A stretch of DNA of 38,049 nucleotides, from assembly GCA_002084355.1 (NCBI GenBank), contig NBLL01000026.1:1-38049 (forward strand). Direction: 5' to 3'. The notes under the pieces are model-generated. The model was given only the letters and a program-made list of their open reading frames with translations, made no database searches and was not told where the DNA came from. Shown piece after piece: positions 18,144 through 27,278 of the stretch. This stretch comes from Bacteroidetes bacterium 4572_128. Its GTDB lineage: Bacteria; Bacteroidota; Bacteroidia; Bacteroidales; 4572-128. Each line of letters opens with the position of its first letter. Position 1 is the stretch's first letter. The translations under genes and the position numbers were made by a program.

Positions 18144-19311
18144 ATTATTTAAAAAAATATCATTTTTTTTTGTAAAAACTTTTAAATCTTTTTTTGCAAA
18201 AGAATTTTTTATTTCTTCTATTTTAATATTTTCTAATTTTTTATGCTTTATGGTTTCCGGATTAAAATAAACAAATGCAAAATCAGATTCTTGCATAGTA
18301 TTTTTGTAAAATTTAAGAAAATTTTTACTCAAACTACTAAAAGTATGTAATTCCATACAAGAAACCAATTTGCGATTTCTAAATTGATTTTTTACAGCAT
18401 TTACACTTGCTTTTAATTTTGACGGCGAATGTGCAAAATCCCAAAAAATATTTGTATTTTCGTTTTTTTTCAAAATTTCTAAACGCCTATTTGCTCCTCT
18501 AAAATTCTTTATTGAATTATAAAAATCTTTTTCTTTAACTCCCAAACTCATACAAATTTTTTTTGCTCCTTCGAGATTTTGCAAATTATGTTCTCCAAAA
18601 AAATGAATTGGAATTTCTTTCCCATTATAATTTAAAAAAGTCTTTTGATTTTTTATAGAAAAATTATGTGTTTTATAAGGAATTTTAGAAATTTTATTTT
18701 TTGAATTTTCAAGCATTTTTTTTAAAACTTCATCATTTTCATAGAAAAAAAGTTTTCCGTTTTTTTCAATTAAATTAATAAAAATTTCAAATTGTTTTTC
18801 ATAGATTTCTAAACTCGGAAAAACATTAATATGGTCATAAGCTATTCCGCTAATTAATGCGATATGAGGACGATATAAATGAAATTTTGGTCTCCTATCT
18901 ATAGAAGAAGATAAATATTCATCTCCTTCGAAGATTGCAATTTTGGATTATCATAGAAGTAATAGTTGTTTTTCCGTGACTGCCTCCTATTACGACACGA
19001 GTTTTGTTCTTTGTTTGTTCAAAAAGATATTCCGGATAAGAATAAATTTTTATATTTAATTCATTAGCTTTTTTCAACTCTGGATTATCTAAACGAGCAT
19101 GCATTCCTAAAATAACTGCATCTAAATTTTTTGTTATTTTTTTTTCGTCCCATAAAATTTTCTTTGGTAAAAGACCATATTTTTTCAATCTACTTTTTGA
19201 CGGTTCAAAAATTTCATCGTCAGAACCAGTTACCAAATAATTTTTCTTATGCAAAGCAATTGCTAAATTGTGCATTGCACTTCCACCAATTGCAATAAAA
19301 TGAATTTTCAT
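18135..19311 (-). pseudogene. mpl: Mpl-like murein peptide ligase, frameshifted
   Basis: This is a Mur-ligase family enzyme joining UDP-MurNAc to a peptide, either recycled tripeptide (Mpl) or alanine (MurC-like). The 5' part (19311-18919) has the Mpl hallmark IGGSAMHNLAIALHKK, then GSDDEIFEPSK, ILGMHARLDNPEL and the P-loop GGSHGKTTITSMI. The frame fails there. The rest is open in another frame from about 18945, reading SKIAIFEGDEYLSSSIDRR, HIALISGIAYDHINVFPS, then the C-terminal domain (HNLQNLEGAKKICMSLG, FRGANRRLEIL, WDFAHSPSKLKA, ELHTFSSL). About 30 codons normally between the P-loop and IAIFEGDEY are missing. Total is about 392 codons against roughly 450-460. It is convergent with the TSUP gene. 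Confidence 0.88.
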
Positions 19312-19379
19312 AATTTTGATTTAAAATAAAATTTAAAATTTCAAATAAAATCAAAAAATAATATTTTTTATTTTTTTTC

Positions 19380-19745
19380 AAAAAAAAAAACGAAATTTTA
19401 ATGAATTTTAAAATTTAAAAAAAATTTTTCAAAAAAATGCCAAATTTTTGGACATTTTTTTGAAAAAAATTTTTTTTTAATTTCGAAATTAAAAATGTTA
19501 AAATTTTGGACGATTTTTGAAAAAATTTTTTTTTAATTTCGAAATTAAAAATGTTAAAATTTTGGACGAATTTTGAAAAAAAATTTTTTTTAATTTCGAA
19601 ATTAAAAATGTTAAAATTTTGAACGAATTATGAAAAATTTTTTTTTATTTTAAAATTAAAAAATATTAAAATTTTGGACGTTTTTTTGAAAAAATTTTTT
19701 TTATTTTAAAATTAAAAAATATTAAAATTTTGGACGATTTTTGAA
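19380..19745 (+). repeat. Tandem array of intergenic units, 55-58 bp period
   Basis: Plus-oriented units have their GAC/CG step at 19453, 19511, 19567, 19624, 19679 and 19735, spaced 55-58 bp. A diverged unit lies upstream, and one more at 19810 comes after an inserted hairpin. A typical unit reads AAATGTTAAAATTTTGGACG, then AATTTTTGA, an A-run, a T-run and AATTTCGAAATTAA. The last two units have lost the TTTCGAAA block in favour of TTTTAAAA. It fills the gap between mpl and tamB. Confidence 0.85.
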
Positions 19746-19757
19746 AAAATTTTTTTT

Positions 19758-19788
19758 AACATTGGTGTTTTTTTTTAACACCAATGTT
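19758..19788 (-). terminator. Hairpin downstream of tamB
   Basis: Perfect 12-nt arms (AACATTGGTGTT) enclose a 7-nt T loop, 55 bp beyond the tamB stop and inserted within the repeat array. On the minus strand the stem is followed by an A-run then a T-run. The most economical reading is the tamB terminator; the T-rich tail is not directly adjacent, so confidence is moderate. Confidence 0.55.
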
Positions 19789-19842
19789 TGATGTCATTAA
19801 AATCTTGGACGTTAAAAAAAATCAATAAAAATTAAAAAAATC

Positions 19843-22800
19843 TCATTTTTTTGAAAAAATTTTTTTAAATTTATTTCTATATTTTTTTAAAAGTTCTTTT
19901 ACAGAATTAAAATCTTCCTTATAAAAAATTCCAATTCCCTGAGTGTAAGGCGAAACATCGTCATAAATTGTTGGGTCGCTTCTTGAGAAAGTTTTTAATT
20001 GTAATTTTCCATTTTTTGTCAATTTAATATTAACATTTATATCACCCATAAAATCATTTGAACTTGCATTTACGTTTTGCCCACCAACTCCCATATTTCC
20101 ATTTATTGTAACCCTATCATTTAAAATTTGCGTTGAAAGTGCAAGATCAACTTCATCTTTTGTAATTTCGTCACCTGGACGATAATTTACTCCCACATCA
20201 AAATCATTATTTATTTGCGAAAGCCAATGACTTAATTGATTTGAAAGATATTCGCTTGTGGTTCTGTACATCGCAAAATCATCTGAAGAACTTTCACTTT
20301 CGTCTAAATTTGGCGTATAAAAACTTCCCATAACTAAAAGTGATAAAATTTGTTTATTAACTTCTTCCTCAGGCATAGATTTTATTTTTCCATTCAATTT
20401 TGAATCCTTAGAATTTATATCAATGGCAAAATTTATCTTTGGTTTACTTAATTTTTCCGACATCTGTAATTTACAAAAAACCTGCATACGTCTTTTATAA
20501 ATGCTACTTGTATCTATTCGTGCCATAAGATTTTGCGGAGACGTTTTCAATGTATAAACAGCATTTAAATTTATGGCAGCATCGTAAGGACTTCCACTCC
20601 AAAAAATTGTTCCGCCTGGTTCAACTTCAAATTTTTTACTTGTAAAATTCATTAAATTTAATAAATAATCACCTTTTTTTATGGTGTAATCTCCATACAT
20701 ATTAAAATTTCCATAGCTATTTATTTCCATTTTTATATTTCCACTACCTACTCCACTCATAATTTCACCGCTTTTTTGGTTGAAAATTAATTGTACTTCT
20801 GCATCCGGAGTAACATTAATGTCAAAATTCAAATCCATTCCGAAAGCAGATGCCGGAGGAAAACTTTGGAAATTTTCATTAACAATTTTTGTTTTATTAG
20901 GATTTACAAAACTATAAAAATTATATTCACTTGCTTCAATTACAGATGAAAGAGGAACAAAAAGTTTAGTGTTTTTTTCTGTTTTTATTTCTGTATCAAT
21001 AAACATATTTTCTGTATCTCCATAAATTTTCACCAAACCTGTTCCATAAGCTTGTCCATAAAATAAATCATTATCGCTTTCTTTTGTGTTTAAAAGCAAA
21101 AAATTTTTTGTTTCTAAATCAACAGAAAATTTTAAATTTTCAAAATTTTTATGACTTAAATTTCCACTAAGATATGCTAAGCCATTTTTTTCTATTTTTT
21201 TTGTATTTCGTATAACATTCCATATTTTTTGTTTTTTTGATTCTTCTTTTTTTGTCAAAATATAATTCATCGGAATGCTATCAAAAGTAATTTTTTCATT
21301 AAAAACTTTAAAATCGCCGGAAAAATTATATCTTGTTTGTAAATAATCAACAGTAAAAGTAATTTTTTCAAAATTTAAATTTCCTCGTAAATTTAAATTT
21401 TTTAAATCACCTTTCAAGTTTAATTTTGCATTTAATAAACCATCAATATTTGATAAAATTCCATCTAAATAAGGCTCTAAAATTTTCAATTTTAAATTAT
21501 TAAAATTTATAGTGTCAAAATTTAAAAAATTTTTTTTTGCGAAAAAATCGCCTTTTATTTTAAAAATTTCGTTATCTTCTATTTTAGAAAACATATTTAA
21601 AAATAATTTCTCTTTTTCATTATTCCAGTTACTAAGAATTTTTCCATTGCCAAAATTTTCATTTTCAATTTCTAATTTTTTTAATTCTAAATCAGAAAAG
21701 AAACAAAAATTTTTGTAAATGTCAGTTATTTTTATTTCGCCGTGTAATTTTCCATCGATTTTCAAATCAGAAAAAAAATGATTTATATTTTTTAAATCTA
21801 AATTTTTGCAATTTATATATAAACTATCTTTTTTATTTTCCGAAATTGTACCCCTAATTTTCAAATGTTGTTCGTCATTTTTTAATAAAAATTGGTAAAC
21901 TTCTATAGTGTTTCCAAAATTTGACATATCGCAATAATTAATTTCCCAAATTGTATCTATCAAAAATAAATAAGATGGAAAAACAGAAAAATTAATTTTT
22001 GGCATATATAAACTATCAATTTTTTCAAAAGTCGTGGAAAAATTCAAATTACTATTATAAGATAATTCGCTTTCATTTTCCCAATTTATATGAGAATTTA
22101 TAGTATTATTTTTAATTTCAAAATCTGAAACCAAATTTTTAATAAAAAAGTCTTTTGTTAAAAAAATTTTTTTTGCTTCTTTTTGTAAAAAAATTTCATC
22201 ATTTTTATTTTCTAAATTTAAAACAAGTTCTTTGATTTTCAAGTCATTATGAGAAATTGAATCTGAATTAAAATTTAATTTAAAATTATTTTTTTCATTT
22301 TTTCTTGAAAAATTTAAAGAAAATTTTGTATTTTTTGAAATTTCAAAATTTTCAAAAAATAAAGAAATTATCGGTTTTACATTTTTTAAATTTACAGAAA
22401 GTGACATATCAAATTCATTTTTTAATGAATGAAATTTTGAAATTTTTAATATATCATTTTTAAAAAATGTTGGAAAATAAGTAAAAAAAAGTTTTTCGGA
22501 ATTTTCTAAAATATCTTGAAAATTAAATTTTCCTTTTAATTTTGCATCAAAAAAATCAGAATTAAATTCTATATTTTTTATAGAATCGGTTTTTACAGAA
22601 TTAATTTTTAATTTATTTAATTTTAAATTAGATAATTTATTTTGCAAATAAAGATCGTTCAAAGATAAATTTCCGATTAAATTGTCCATTTGATTTCCTT
22701 GAAATTTTGCATCTAATAAATCAAAAGAAATTTCAAATAAACTATCATTTTGTAAACCAAAATGAAACGGTTTAAAATTTATAATTTTTGTTTTCAATAG

Positions 22801-24390
22801 AATTTTTGGGGTTTTTTTTGAAATATCTATCTCTGCAAAAATTTGCCCTTTTAAATTTTCATTTGCTTTTGAAAAATCTATCCATCCGAGATATTTTTCA
22901 TTTGAAATTTTTGCATTTTTTACTTTGATATTTTTATAATTATTTTTTTGAAAAAATAAATTCTCAATTTCGCCATTAATTAAAAAATTAAAATTATTTT
23001 CTTTTGAAATTTCACCATTAATTTTAAAATCACAATTTAATTTTTCAATTCCAATTTTTGCATTTTTTTCAAAAAAATCATCAAAATTAGGAATATTAGA
23101 TTTTATATTTCCTTGAATTTTAATATTATTTTCATCTTTGAATTTAAAATCAAAAATCAAATTTGCAATATTTGTTTTCAAATTTCCGTAGCTTACAAAA
23201 TCAGAAATTTTACCTTTGAAATTTAATTTCAAATTAAATTTTTTTAAGTTATCAAATTCTTTACTTAATTCTATAAATTTTTTATCTGAAAAAGGATAAA
23301 TTTGTACTTTTTCTAAATCTTTTTTATTAGAAAATAAATTTTTAATTTCCACATCAAAAACAGTTTTTTCAATTTCTAGTAGATTTTTTATTTCAAAATT
23401 CAAATTTATTTGTGAAAAAACTCCAAAATGAATTTTCAAATCTTTTGATTTTAAATCGCTAACTGTCCCTTCGAGTTTACCAAATAAAATAAATTCTTGA
23501 TTCCAAGAATTTAAAGCTTCCGCGAAAAAAGCAATATCTTGTGTAAAAATTTTAGAAGTTTTTAAATGAGAATTTAAAAAAATTTTTTCGTTAAAATCGG
23601 TAAAATTTTCAAATTTTTCGAAACTCATTTCATAAAAATGTGCATTTAAAAATGAACTATTAAAATTAAATTTTAAATCATTTAAAGAAATAATTTTACT
23701 ATGAATTAAAACTTTAGCAAAAAAATCTCTCATAAAAAAACCGCTTTTTTCTTTGAAATTCAAATTTTCAATTTCGCATTTCAAAGTGTCGGAATGATTG
23801 AAAAAATCATTTATTTTTAAGTTTAAATTTTTTACAGAAATATCGTTATAATTTATATTTTTTGGTGTATTTATGTATGAAAAAGTTTTATAAGAAAAAT
23901 TTATATTTTCTAATTCTATGTTTTTACAAAATAATTTAAACGAAAAATCTTCTTTTGTTGTATCTTCTTCCGAATTTTCATTATTAAAATAATCGCTAAT
24001 AAATTTAAAATTAAAATCATGATTTTTATTTAAATTCAAATTACAATTTGCATTTTTCAAAAAAATTTTTTTCAAAAAAACAGCATTTTTTTGAAAAAAA
24101 TTTTTTTCAAAATCAATATTTAATTTCTCAAAAAAAATCAAAGTGTCTTTTTTTTGTGTTTCGAAAATAAAATTTTCAATATTTATTCCGTCAAAAATTG
24201 AAATATCCAATTTTTCAATTTGAATTTTTGTATTTAATTCTTCAGAAAAATATTTGCATAATTTTTTGCCTATCAAAGTTTGAACGAATGAAAATTGCAA
24301 AATAATAAAAATTATTATTGGAAATAATATTATTCCAAGAAATGAAAAACCAAATAATTTAAAAAATTTTTTTTTATTAAAAAAAGCCAT
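19843..24390 (-). CDS. tamB: TamB-family translocation and assembly module protein
   Basis: This 1515-residue envelope protein is anchored by one N-terminal helix (about residues 12-33, LFGFSFLGIILFPIIIFIIL). A very long beta-taco/AsmA-like periplasmic region follows, rich in Asn, Lys and Phe. The conserved C-terminal TamB (DUF490) domain starts at about residue 1150 (TKLFVPLSSVIEASE, GMDLNFDINVTPDAEVQLIF, GSGNIKMEINSYGNFNMYGD, PGGTIFWSGSPYDAAINLNA). TamB-like proteins bridge inner and outer membranes in lipid transport or outer-membrane protein assembly. Length fits Bacteroidetes members, and the frame is intact despite its size. No TamA/BamA-like partner is adjacent. A TATTTTTG box at 24440-24447 on the minus strand lies 50 nt before the start. 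Confidence 0.93.
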   Translation of the reverse strand: MAFFNKKKFFKLFGFSFLGIILFPIIIFIILQFSFVQTLIGKKLCKYFSEELNTKIQIEKLDISIFDGINIENFIFETQKKDTLIFFEKLNIDFEKNFFQKNAVFLKKIFLKNANCNLNLNKNHDFNFKFISDYFNNENSEEDTTKEDFSFKLFCKNIELENINFSYKTFSYINTPKNINYNDISVKNLNLKINDFFNHSDTLKCEIENLNFKEKSGFFMRDFFAKVLIHSKIISLNDLKFNFNSSFLNAHFYEMSFEKFENFTDFNEKIFLNSHLKTSKIFTQDIAFFAEALNSWNQEFILFGKLEGTVSDLKSKDLKIHFGVFSQINLNFEIKNLLEIEKTVFDVEIKNLFSNKKDLEKVQIYPFSDKKFIELSKEFDNLKKFNLKLNFKGKISDFVSYGNLKTNIANLIFDFKFKDENNIKIQGNIKSNIPNFDDFFEKNAKIGIEKLNCDFKINGEISKENNFNFLINGEIENLFFQKNNYKNIKVKNAKISNEKYLGWIDFSKANENLKGQIFAEIDISKKTPKILLKTKIINFKPFHFGLQNDSLFEISFDLLDAKFQGNQMDNLIGNLSLNDLYLQNKLSNLKLNKLKINSVKTDSIKNIEFNSDFFDAKLKGKFNFQDILENSEKLFFTYFPTFFKNDILKISKFHSLKNEFDMSLSVNLKNVKPIISLFFENFEISKNTKFSLNFSRKNEKNNFKLNFNSDSISHNDLKIKELVLNLENKNDEIFLQKEAKKIFLTKDFFIKNLVSDFEIKNNTINSHINWENESELSYNSNLNFSTTFEKIDSLYMPKINFSVFPSYLFLIDTIWEINYCDMSNFGNTIEVYQFLLKNDEQHLKIRGTISENKKDSLYINCKNLDLKNINHFFSDLKIDGKLHGEIKITDIYKNFCFFSDLELKKLEIENENFGNGKILSNWNNEKEKLFLNMFSKIEDNEIFKIKGDFFAKKNFLNFDTINFNNLKLKILEPYLDGILSNIDGLLNAKLNLKGDLKNLNLRGNLNFEKITFTVDYLQTRYNFSGDFKVFNEKITFDSIPMNYILTKKEESKKQKIWNVIRNTKKIEKNGLAYLSGNLSHKNFENLKFSVDLETKNFLLLNTKESDNDLFYGQAYGTGLVKIYGDTENMFIDTEIKTEKNTKLFVPLSSVIEASEYNFYSFVNPNKTKIVNENFQSFPPASAFGMDLNFDINVTPDAEVQLIFNQKSGEIMSGVGSGNIKMEINSYGNFNMYGDYTIKKGDYLLNLMNFTSKKFEVEPGGTIFWSGSPYDAAINLNAVYTLKTSPQNLMARIDTSSIYKRRMQVFCKLQMSEKLSKPKINFAIDINSKDSKLNGKIKSMPEEEVNKQILSLLVMGSFYTPNLDESESSSDDFAMYRTTSEYLSNQLSHWLSQINNDFDVGVNYRPGDEITKDEVDLALSTQILNDRVTINGNMGVGGQNVNASSNDFMGDINVNIKLTKNGKLQLKTFSRSDPTIYDDVSPYTQGIGIFYKEDFNSVKELLKKYRNKFKKIFSKK

Positions 24391-24660
24391 TTTTTTTAAT
24401 TTATTTATTAATAATAAAAAATTATTATGAAAAAAAAATCAAAAATATTTTTTTCAAAATTCGCCAAAATTTTATAATTTTTTAATTTAAATTAAAAAAA
24501 AAATTTTTTTTCAAAAAACATCAATTTTTTTATGATTAATTTATTACTCTTGCAAAAACAAAGAATTTTATAAAAAAAATATAATTTTTTTTATAATTTT
24601 GTATCAAAAAAACCTTACAAACATTTTATTTATAGAGTTTTTATAAATTAAAAAAAAGAT
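24391..24660. promoter_or_regulatory. Divergent gap before tamB and the Panacea gene
   Basis: This gap carries two minus-oriented repeat units (TTCGCCAAAATTTT near 24461 and AACATCAATTTTTTTATG near 24517). It also holds two candidate -7 boxes: TATTTTTG on the minus strand at 24440-24447 for tamB, and TAATTTTG on the plus strand at 24594-24601 for the Panacea gene. No -33 element is convincing for either. Confidence 0.4.
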
Positions 24661-25104
24661 ATGCCAAAGTCTAAAATAATAAATACTATTATTTATTTTT
24701 CTTCAAAGATTAAAAATTTATATAAAACAAAACTTTTAAAATTGATTTATCTTTTAGATGAAATTTCTGTTAAAGAAACTGCTTGTAAGTTTTCTAATTT
24801 AGAATACCATGTTTGGAAATATCTTCCTGTAAATAGTGATTTATTTTATTTTCTTTCATTTAATTTTCAATAATAAATATGGGGAATTTATACTAAAAAA
24901 TCAAAATTTAATGATGACGAATTTTCTGATTATGACATTGAATTAATGGATAAAATTATTAATGTTTATGGTAATTATTCTTCTCAGGAATTAGTAGAAC
25001 TATTGCATAAAGAAGAAAGTTTATGGACAAAAAAAGTTAAAGAAGAAAATCTCGAATTATATTTTAAATATAAAATAATACAACTGAATTTAAAAAAAAT
25101 GTAA
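24661..25104 (+). pseudogene. Panacea (SocA/DUF4065) antitoxin-like protein, interrupted
   Basis: The N-terminal part (24661-24873, 70 codons) resembles the Panacea domain: YKTKLLKLIYLLDEISVKET, then YHVWKYLPV where the family usually has WKxGPV. Two consecutive TAA codons (24871-24876) interrupt the frame. The same frame then continues with the family's C-terminal half (KFNDDEFSDYDIELMDKI, INVYGNYSSQELVELLHKEE, SLWTKKVKEENL) to a stop at 25104. Panacea proteins are widespread antitoxin chaperone-like domains paired with varied toxins, and in SocA act as protease adaptors. No toxin-like ORF is adjacent. Paired compensating frameshifts around 24840-24880 or outright decay could explain the stops. 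The stop codon sits in a hairpin shared with the convergent J-domain gene. Confidence 0.75.
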
Positions 25105-25118
25105 TTAAAAATTACATT
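25098..25118. terminator. Hairpin between convergent genes
   Basis: 9-nt arms (AATGTAATT) enclose a 3-nt A loop, spanning the stop codons of both the Panacea gene (25104) and the J-domain gene (25105). T-rich sequence follows on the plus strand and an A-run precedes it, which becomes a T-run on the minus strand. It is a plausible bidirectional terminator with a weak stem. Confidence 0.55.
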
Positions 25119-25770
25119 CTTTTATAAAAATATTCTTATTCAAATATTGAATTTTTTTTAAATAATTTTTTGTGTTTTCTATTTCTTCAAAATTTCCTAT
25201 GTAAACACGAAATAATTTTTTTTTTGTATTTTCAAAATCTGGCAAGAAATAATATTTTGCAGAGATATTTTTTTTATATAAAAAATTTATAATTTTATTT
25301 ACATTTTCTTTTTTTTGATAAACTCCATAGCTTATGATAAAATATTTTTTTTTTTGAAAAATCTGTTTTTTTTTTGAATTTTCTATAAAAATTTCTTTTT
25401 GAAAAACTGCTTTTTTTTTTGAATTTTTAAAAAAAACAATAAAAATTGTAAAAAATAGAAATGTAAGAATATTTGAAATTATCAATATTGTAAATTTTCT
25501 TTTTATATTTTTATGATAATTTTTTACAATTTCATTATTTTTTTTTTCTTTAAAATCAGAACAAATTAATTCAAAATCGTAATTTTCTTTTAATTTTTTT
25601 TTTGATAAAATATTATATGCTTCGTTTAATTCTTGAATTCTTTTTTGAAAAAAAATATCATTAGGATTTTTATCTGGATGATATTTTCTTGCTAATTTTC
25701 TATAGGCATTTTTAATTTCTTTTTGATTAGCGTTTTTTGAAATTCCCAAAATATAATAGTAATTTTTCAT
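25105..25770 (-). CDS. J-domain, transmembrane, SPOR fusion protein
   Basis: This 221-residue protein has an N-terminal DnaJ J-domain (residues about 2-66: NYYYILGISKNANQKEIKNA, YRKLARKYHPDKNP with the HPD triad at 31-33, ELNEAYNIL). A basic linker leads into one transmembrane helix (about 93-114). A C-terminal region (about 142-220: YFIISYGVYQKKENVNKI, FRVYIGNFEEIENTKNYL) has the look of a SPOR domain, which binds denuded peptidoglycan glycans at septa. The J-domain would face the cytoplasm, recruiting Hsp70 DnaK, and the SPOR domain the periplasm. The ATG abuts the metF stop with no gap, so the two are translationally coupled. The J-domain call is firm; the SPOR call is by pattern. Confidence 0.8.
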   Translation of the reverse strand: MKNYYYILGISKNANQKEIKNAYRKLARKYHPDKNPNDIFFQKRIQELNEAYNILSKKKLKENYDFELICSDFKEKKNNEIVKNYHKNIKRKFTILIISNILTFLFFTIFIVFFKNSKKKAVFQKEIFIENSKKKQIFQKKKYFIISYGVYQKKENVNKIINFLYKKNISAKYYFLPDFENTKKKLFRVYIGNFEEIENTKNYLKKIQYLNKNIFIKECNF

Positions 25771-26694
25771 TTAAAAATTTTTTTTGCAAAAATGCAAATC
25801 AGGAACGCCAAAATCAATTAATTCTTTGGACTGTTCAATTGCCCAATTTATTCCAATTTTTCTAACTTCTTTATTATTTTTACATTTTAAAACTTGATTT
25901 ACTAATTTCTCCGGAATATCTATATTAAAAATATGCGGAATAATTGAAATTTGTTTTTTTGTTGAAATGGGTTTTAAGCCGGGAATTATTGGCACTTTTA
26001 TTCCAATATCTCTACATTTTTTTACAAAATAAAAAAATTTTTTATTGTCATAAAACATTTGTGTAATAATAAAACTTGCTCCTGCGTCTATTTTTTTACG
26101 TAAAAATTTCAAGTCAAAATCTAAATTTGGTGCTTCAGAATGCTTTTCTGGATAAGCGGCAACTCCAACAGAAAAATTTGTTTTCTCGGAATTTTCTAAT
26201 TCATTATCGAGATATTTTCCTTTGTTTAAATTTATAATTTGTTTTACTAATTCTATAGAATATTTATGTCCGTTTTTTTCCGGATTAAAAGAATTTTCAC
26301 ATTTCATGCTGTCTCCTCTCAAAGCGAGCAAATTATTTATTTCTAAAAAATGCAAATCAATTAAAGCATTTTCTGTTTCTTCGTCGCTAAAACCTCCGCA
26401 AATTATGTGAGGAATAACACTTAAATTTGGAAATTTATTTTGTATGGCAGCAGCAATTGCAACTGTTCCCGGTCTTTTTCTGACGATTTTTTCTTGTAAA
26501 AAATCATTATCTAATTTCTTATAAACAATTTCTTCTCTGTGATAAGTTATGGAGCAAAACGCCGGATTAAAATCATTTAAAGTATTAATAATCTTATAAA
26601 TAGAATTTATATTTCGTCCTCGTAAAGGAGGTAAAATTTCAAAAGAAAATAAAGTTTTTTTCCTATTTTTTATTTTTTCTAATATCGTTTTCAT
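25771..26694 (-). CDS. metF: Methylenetetrahydrofolate reductase
   Basis: MetF reduces 5,10-methylene-THF to 5-methyl-THF, the methyl donor for methionine synthesis, using FAD. The 307-residue protein shows FSFEILPPLRGRNI at the N terminus, FCSITYHREE, the folate/FAD region (VIPHIICGGFSDEETENALI, NNLLALRGDS), FSVGVAAYPEKHSEAPN, FIITQMFYDNKKF and PIIPGLKPI. The C terminus reads DFGVPDLHFCKKNF and stops. Bacteroidetes homologues usually have about a dozen extra residues between LHF and the final segment, so a short in-frame loss is possible; the barrel itself is intact. With ahcY it supports an active methyl cycle. It is followed directly by the J-domain gene. Confidence 0.95.
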   Translation of the reverse strand: MKTILEKIKNRKKTLFSFEILPPLRGRNINSIYKIINTLNDFNPAFCSITYHREEIVYKKLDNDFLQEKIVRKRPGTVAIAAAIQNKFPNLSVIPHIICGGFSDEETENALIDLHFLEINNLLALRGDSMKCENSFNPEKNGHKYSIELVKQIINLNKGKYLDNELENSEKTNFSVGVAAYPEKHSEAPNLDFDLKFLRKKIDAGASFIITQMFYDNKKFFYFVKKCRDIGIKVPIIPGLKPISTKKQISIIPHIFNIDIPEKLVNQVLKCKNNKEVRKIGINWAIEQSKELIDFGVPDLHFCKKNF

Positions 26695-26837
26695 TCAAAA
26701 AAAATTTTTTAAAATTAAAAAAAAAACGTTTTTTTTGAAAAAATTTTTTTTTATGAATTAATAAAAATATTTATTTTTTCTAATATTTTTTCATTCAAAA
26801 AAAAATTTTATAAAATTAAAAAAAAAAGCGTTTTTTT
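26671..26837. repeat. Duplicated 66-bp segment across the metF start
   Basis: Two imperfect copies of about 66 bp lie 101 bp apart (about 26671-26736 and 26772-26837). Both read TATTTTTTCTAATAT, TTTTCATTC, an A-run, a T-run, TAAAATTAAA, an A-run and CGTTTTTT. The first copy contains the metF start codon (minus-strand ATG at 26692-26694) and its first codons. The second lies upstream of the divergent gene starting at 26838. They differ by a few substitutions and homopolymer lengths. Confidence 0.75.
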
Positions 26838-27237
26838 ATGAAAGTAATAAAAATATTATTAATAACAATAATTTTTGTTTTCTTATTTATTTATTTGGTA
26901 ATTTTTTTTAGAAATTCGAATAGTTTTGTTGCCCAAATTGCAGATTATGGAGAAAATAAATTAAAAAAAATTAAAAAATATAGCGAAAAAGAATTGCAAG
27001 ATATAGTAAATGAAATAAATAATTCTCTGCCTATTATCAAAGAAGCTGGCTATTCTGTCAATCAAATTGACATAGATTTAGGTGTACCGAGTAGAATTAA
27101 TATTTATTTTGAAATGCGGGAAAAAAAATTCTATAAAAGTTGGAGATTTAAAATTTCAAACAATTTCAATAAGTTTAGGAACAGTAACTTCTGTTAGGTT
27201 TATTTTTGGAAACAAAATTAAAAAAATTAAAATTTGA
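26838..27237 (+). pseudogene. Membrane-anchored small protein, probable frameshift
   Basis: The product is unknown. The frame opens with one N-terminal transmembrane helix (about residues 5-26, IKILLITIIFVFLFIYLVIF), then a charged helical part (ENKLKKIKKYSEKELQDIVN) and NSLPIIKEAGYSVNQIDIDL, a pattern of a small envelope protein. After about 100 codons the reading changes: the track frame ends in SNFC at 27197. The overlapping frame from about 27136 reads KVGDLKFQTISISLGTVTSVR and stops at 27237, which looks like the proper end (beta-strand-like, Ser/Ile/Gly pattern). One base removed from AAAA at 27135-27138 joins them; a larger deletion is equally possible. Confidence 0.5.
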
Positions 27238-27278
27238 AAAAAAAATTTTTATTTGTTTTAAAATTAAAAAAACATTTT

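Noticed and set aside
19757-19790. Insertion-sequence inverted repeats
   Set aside because: The 12-nt arms are separated by only seven bases and there is no transposase ORF; a terminator hairpin is simpler.
24871-24876. Stop-codon recoding in the Panacea gene
   Set aside because: Two consecutive TAA codons with no TGA or TAG context and no SECIS-like or PYLIS-like element; TAA, TAG and TGA are all used as ordinary stops in this window.
27234-27278. TTG start for the outer-membrane protein
   Set aside because: It overlaps the end of the previous gene and would bury the signal peptide; ATG 27279 fits better.
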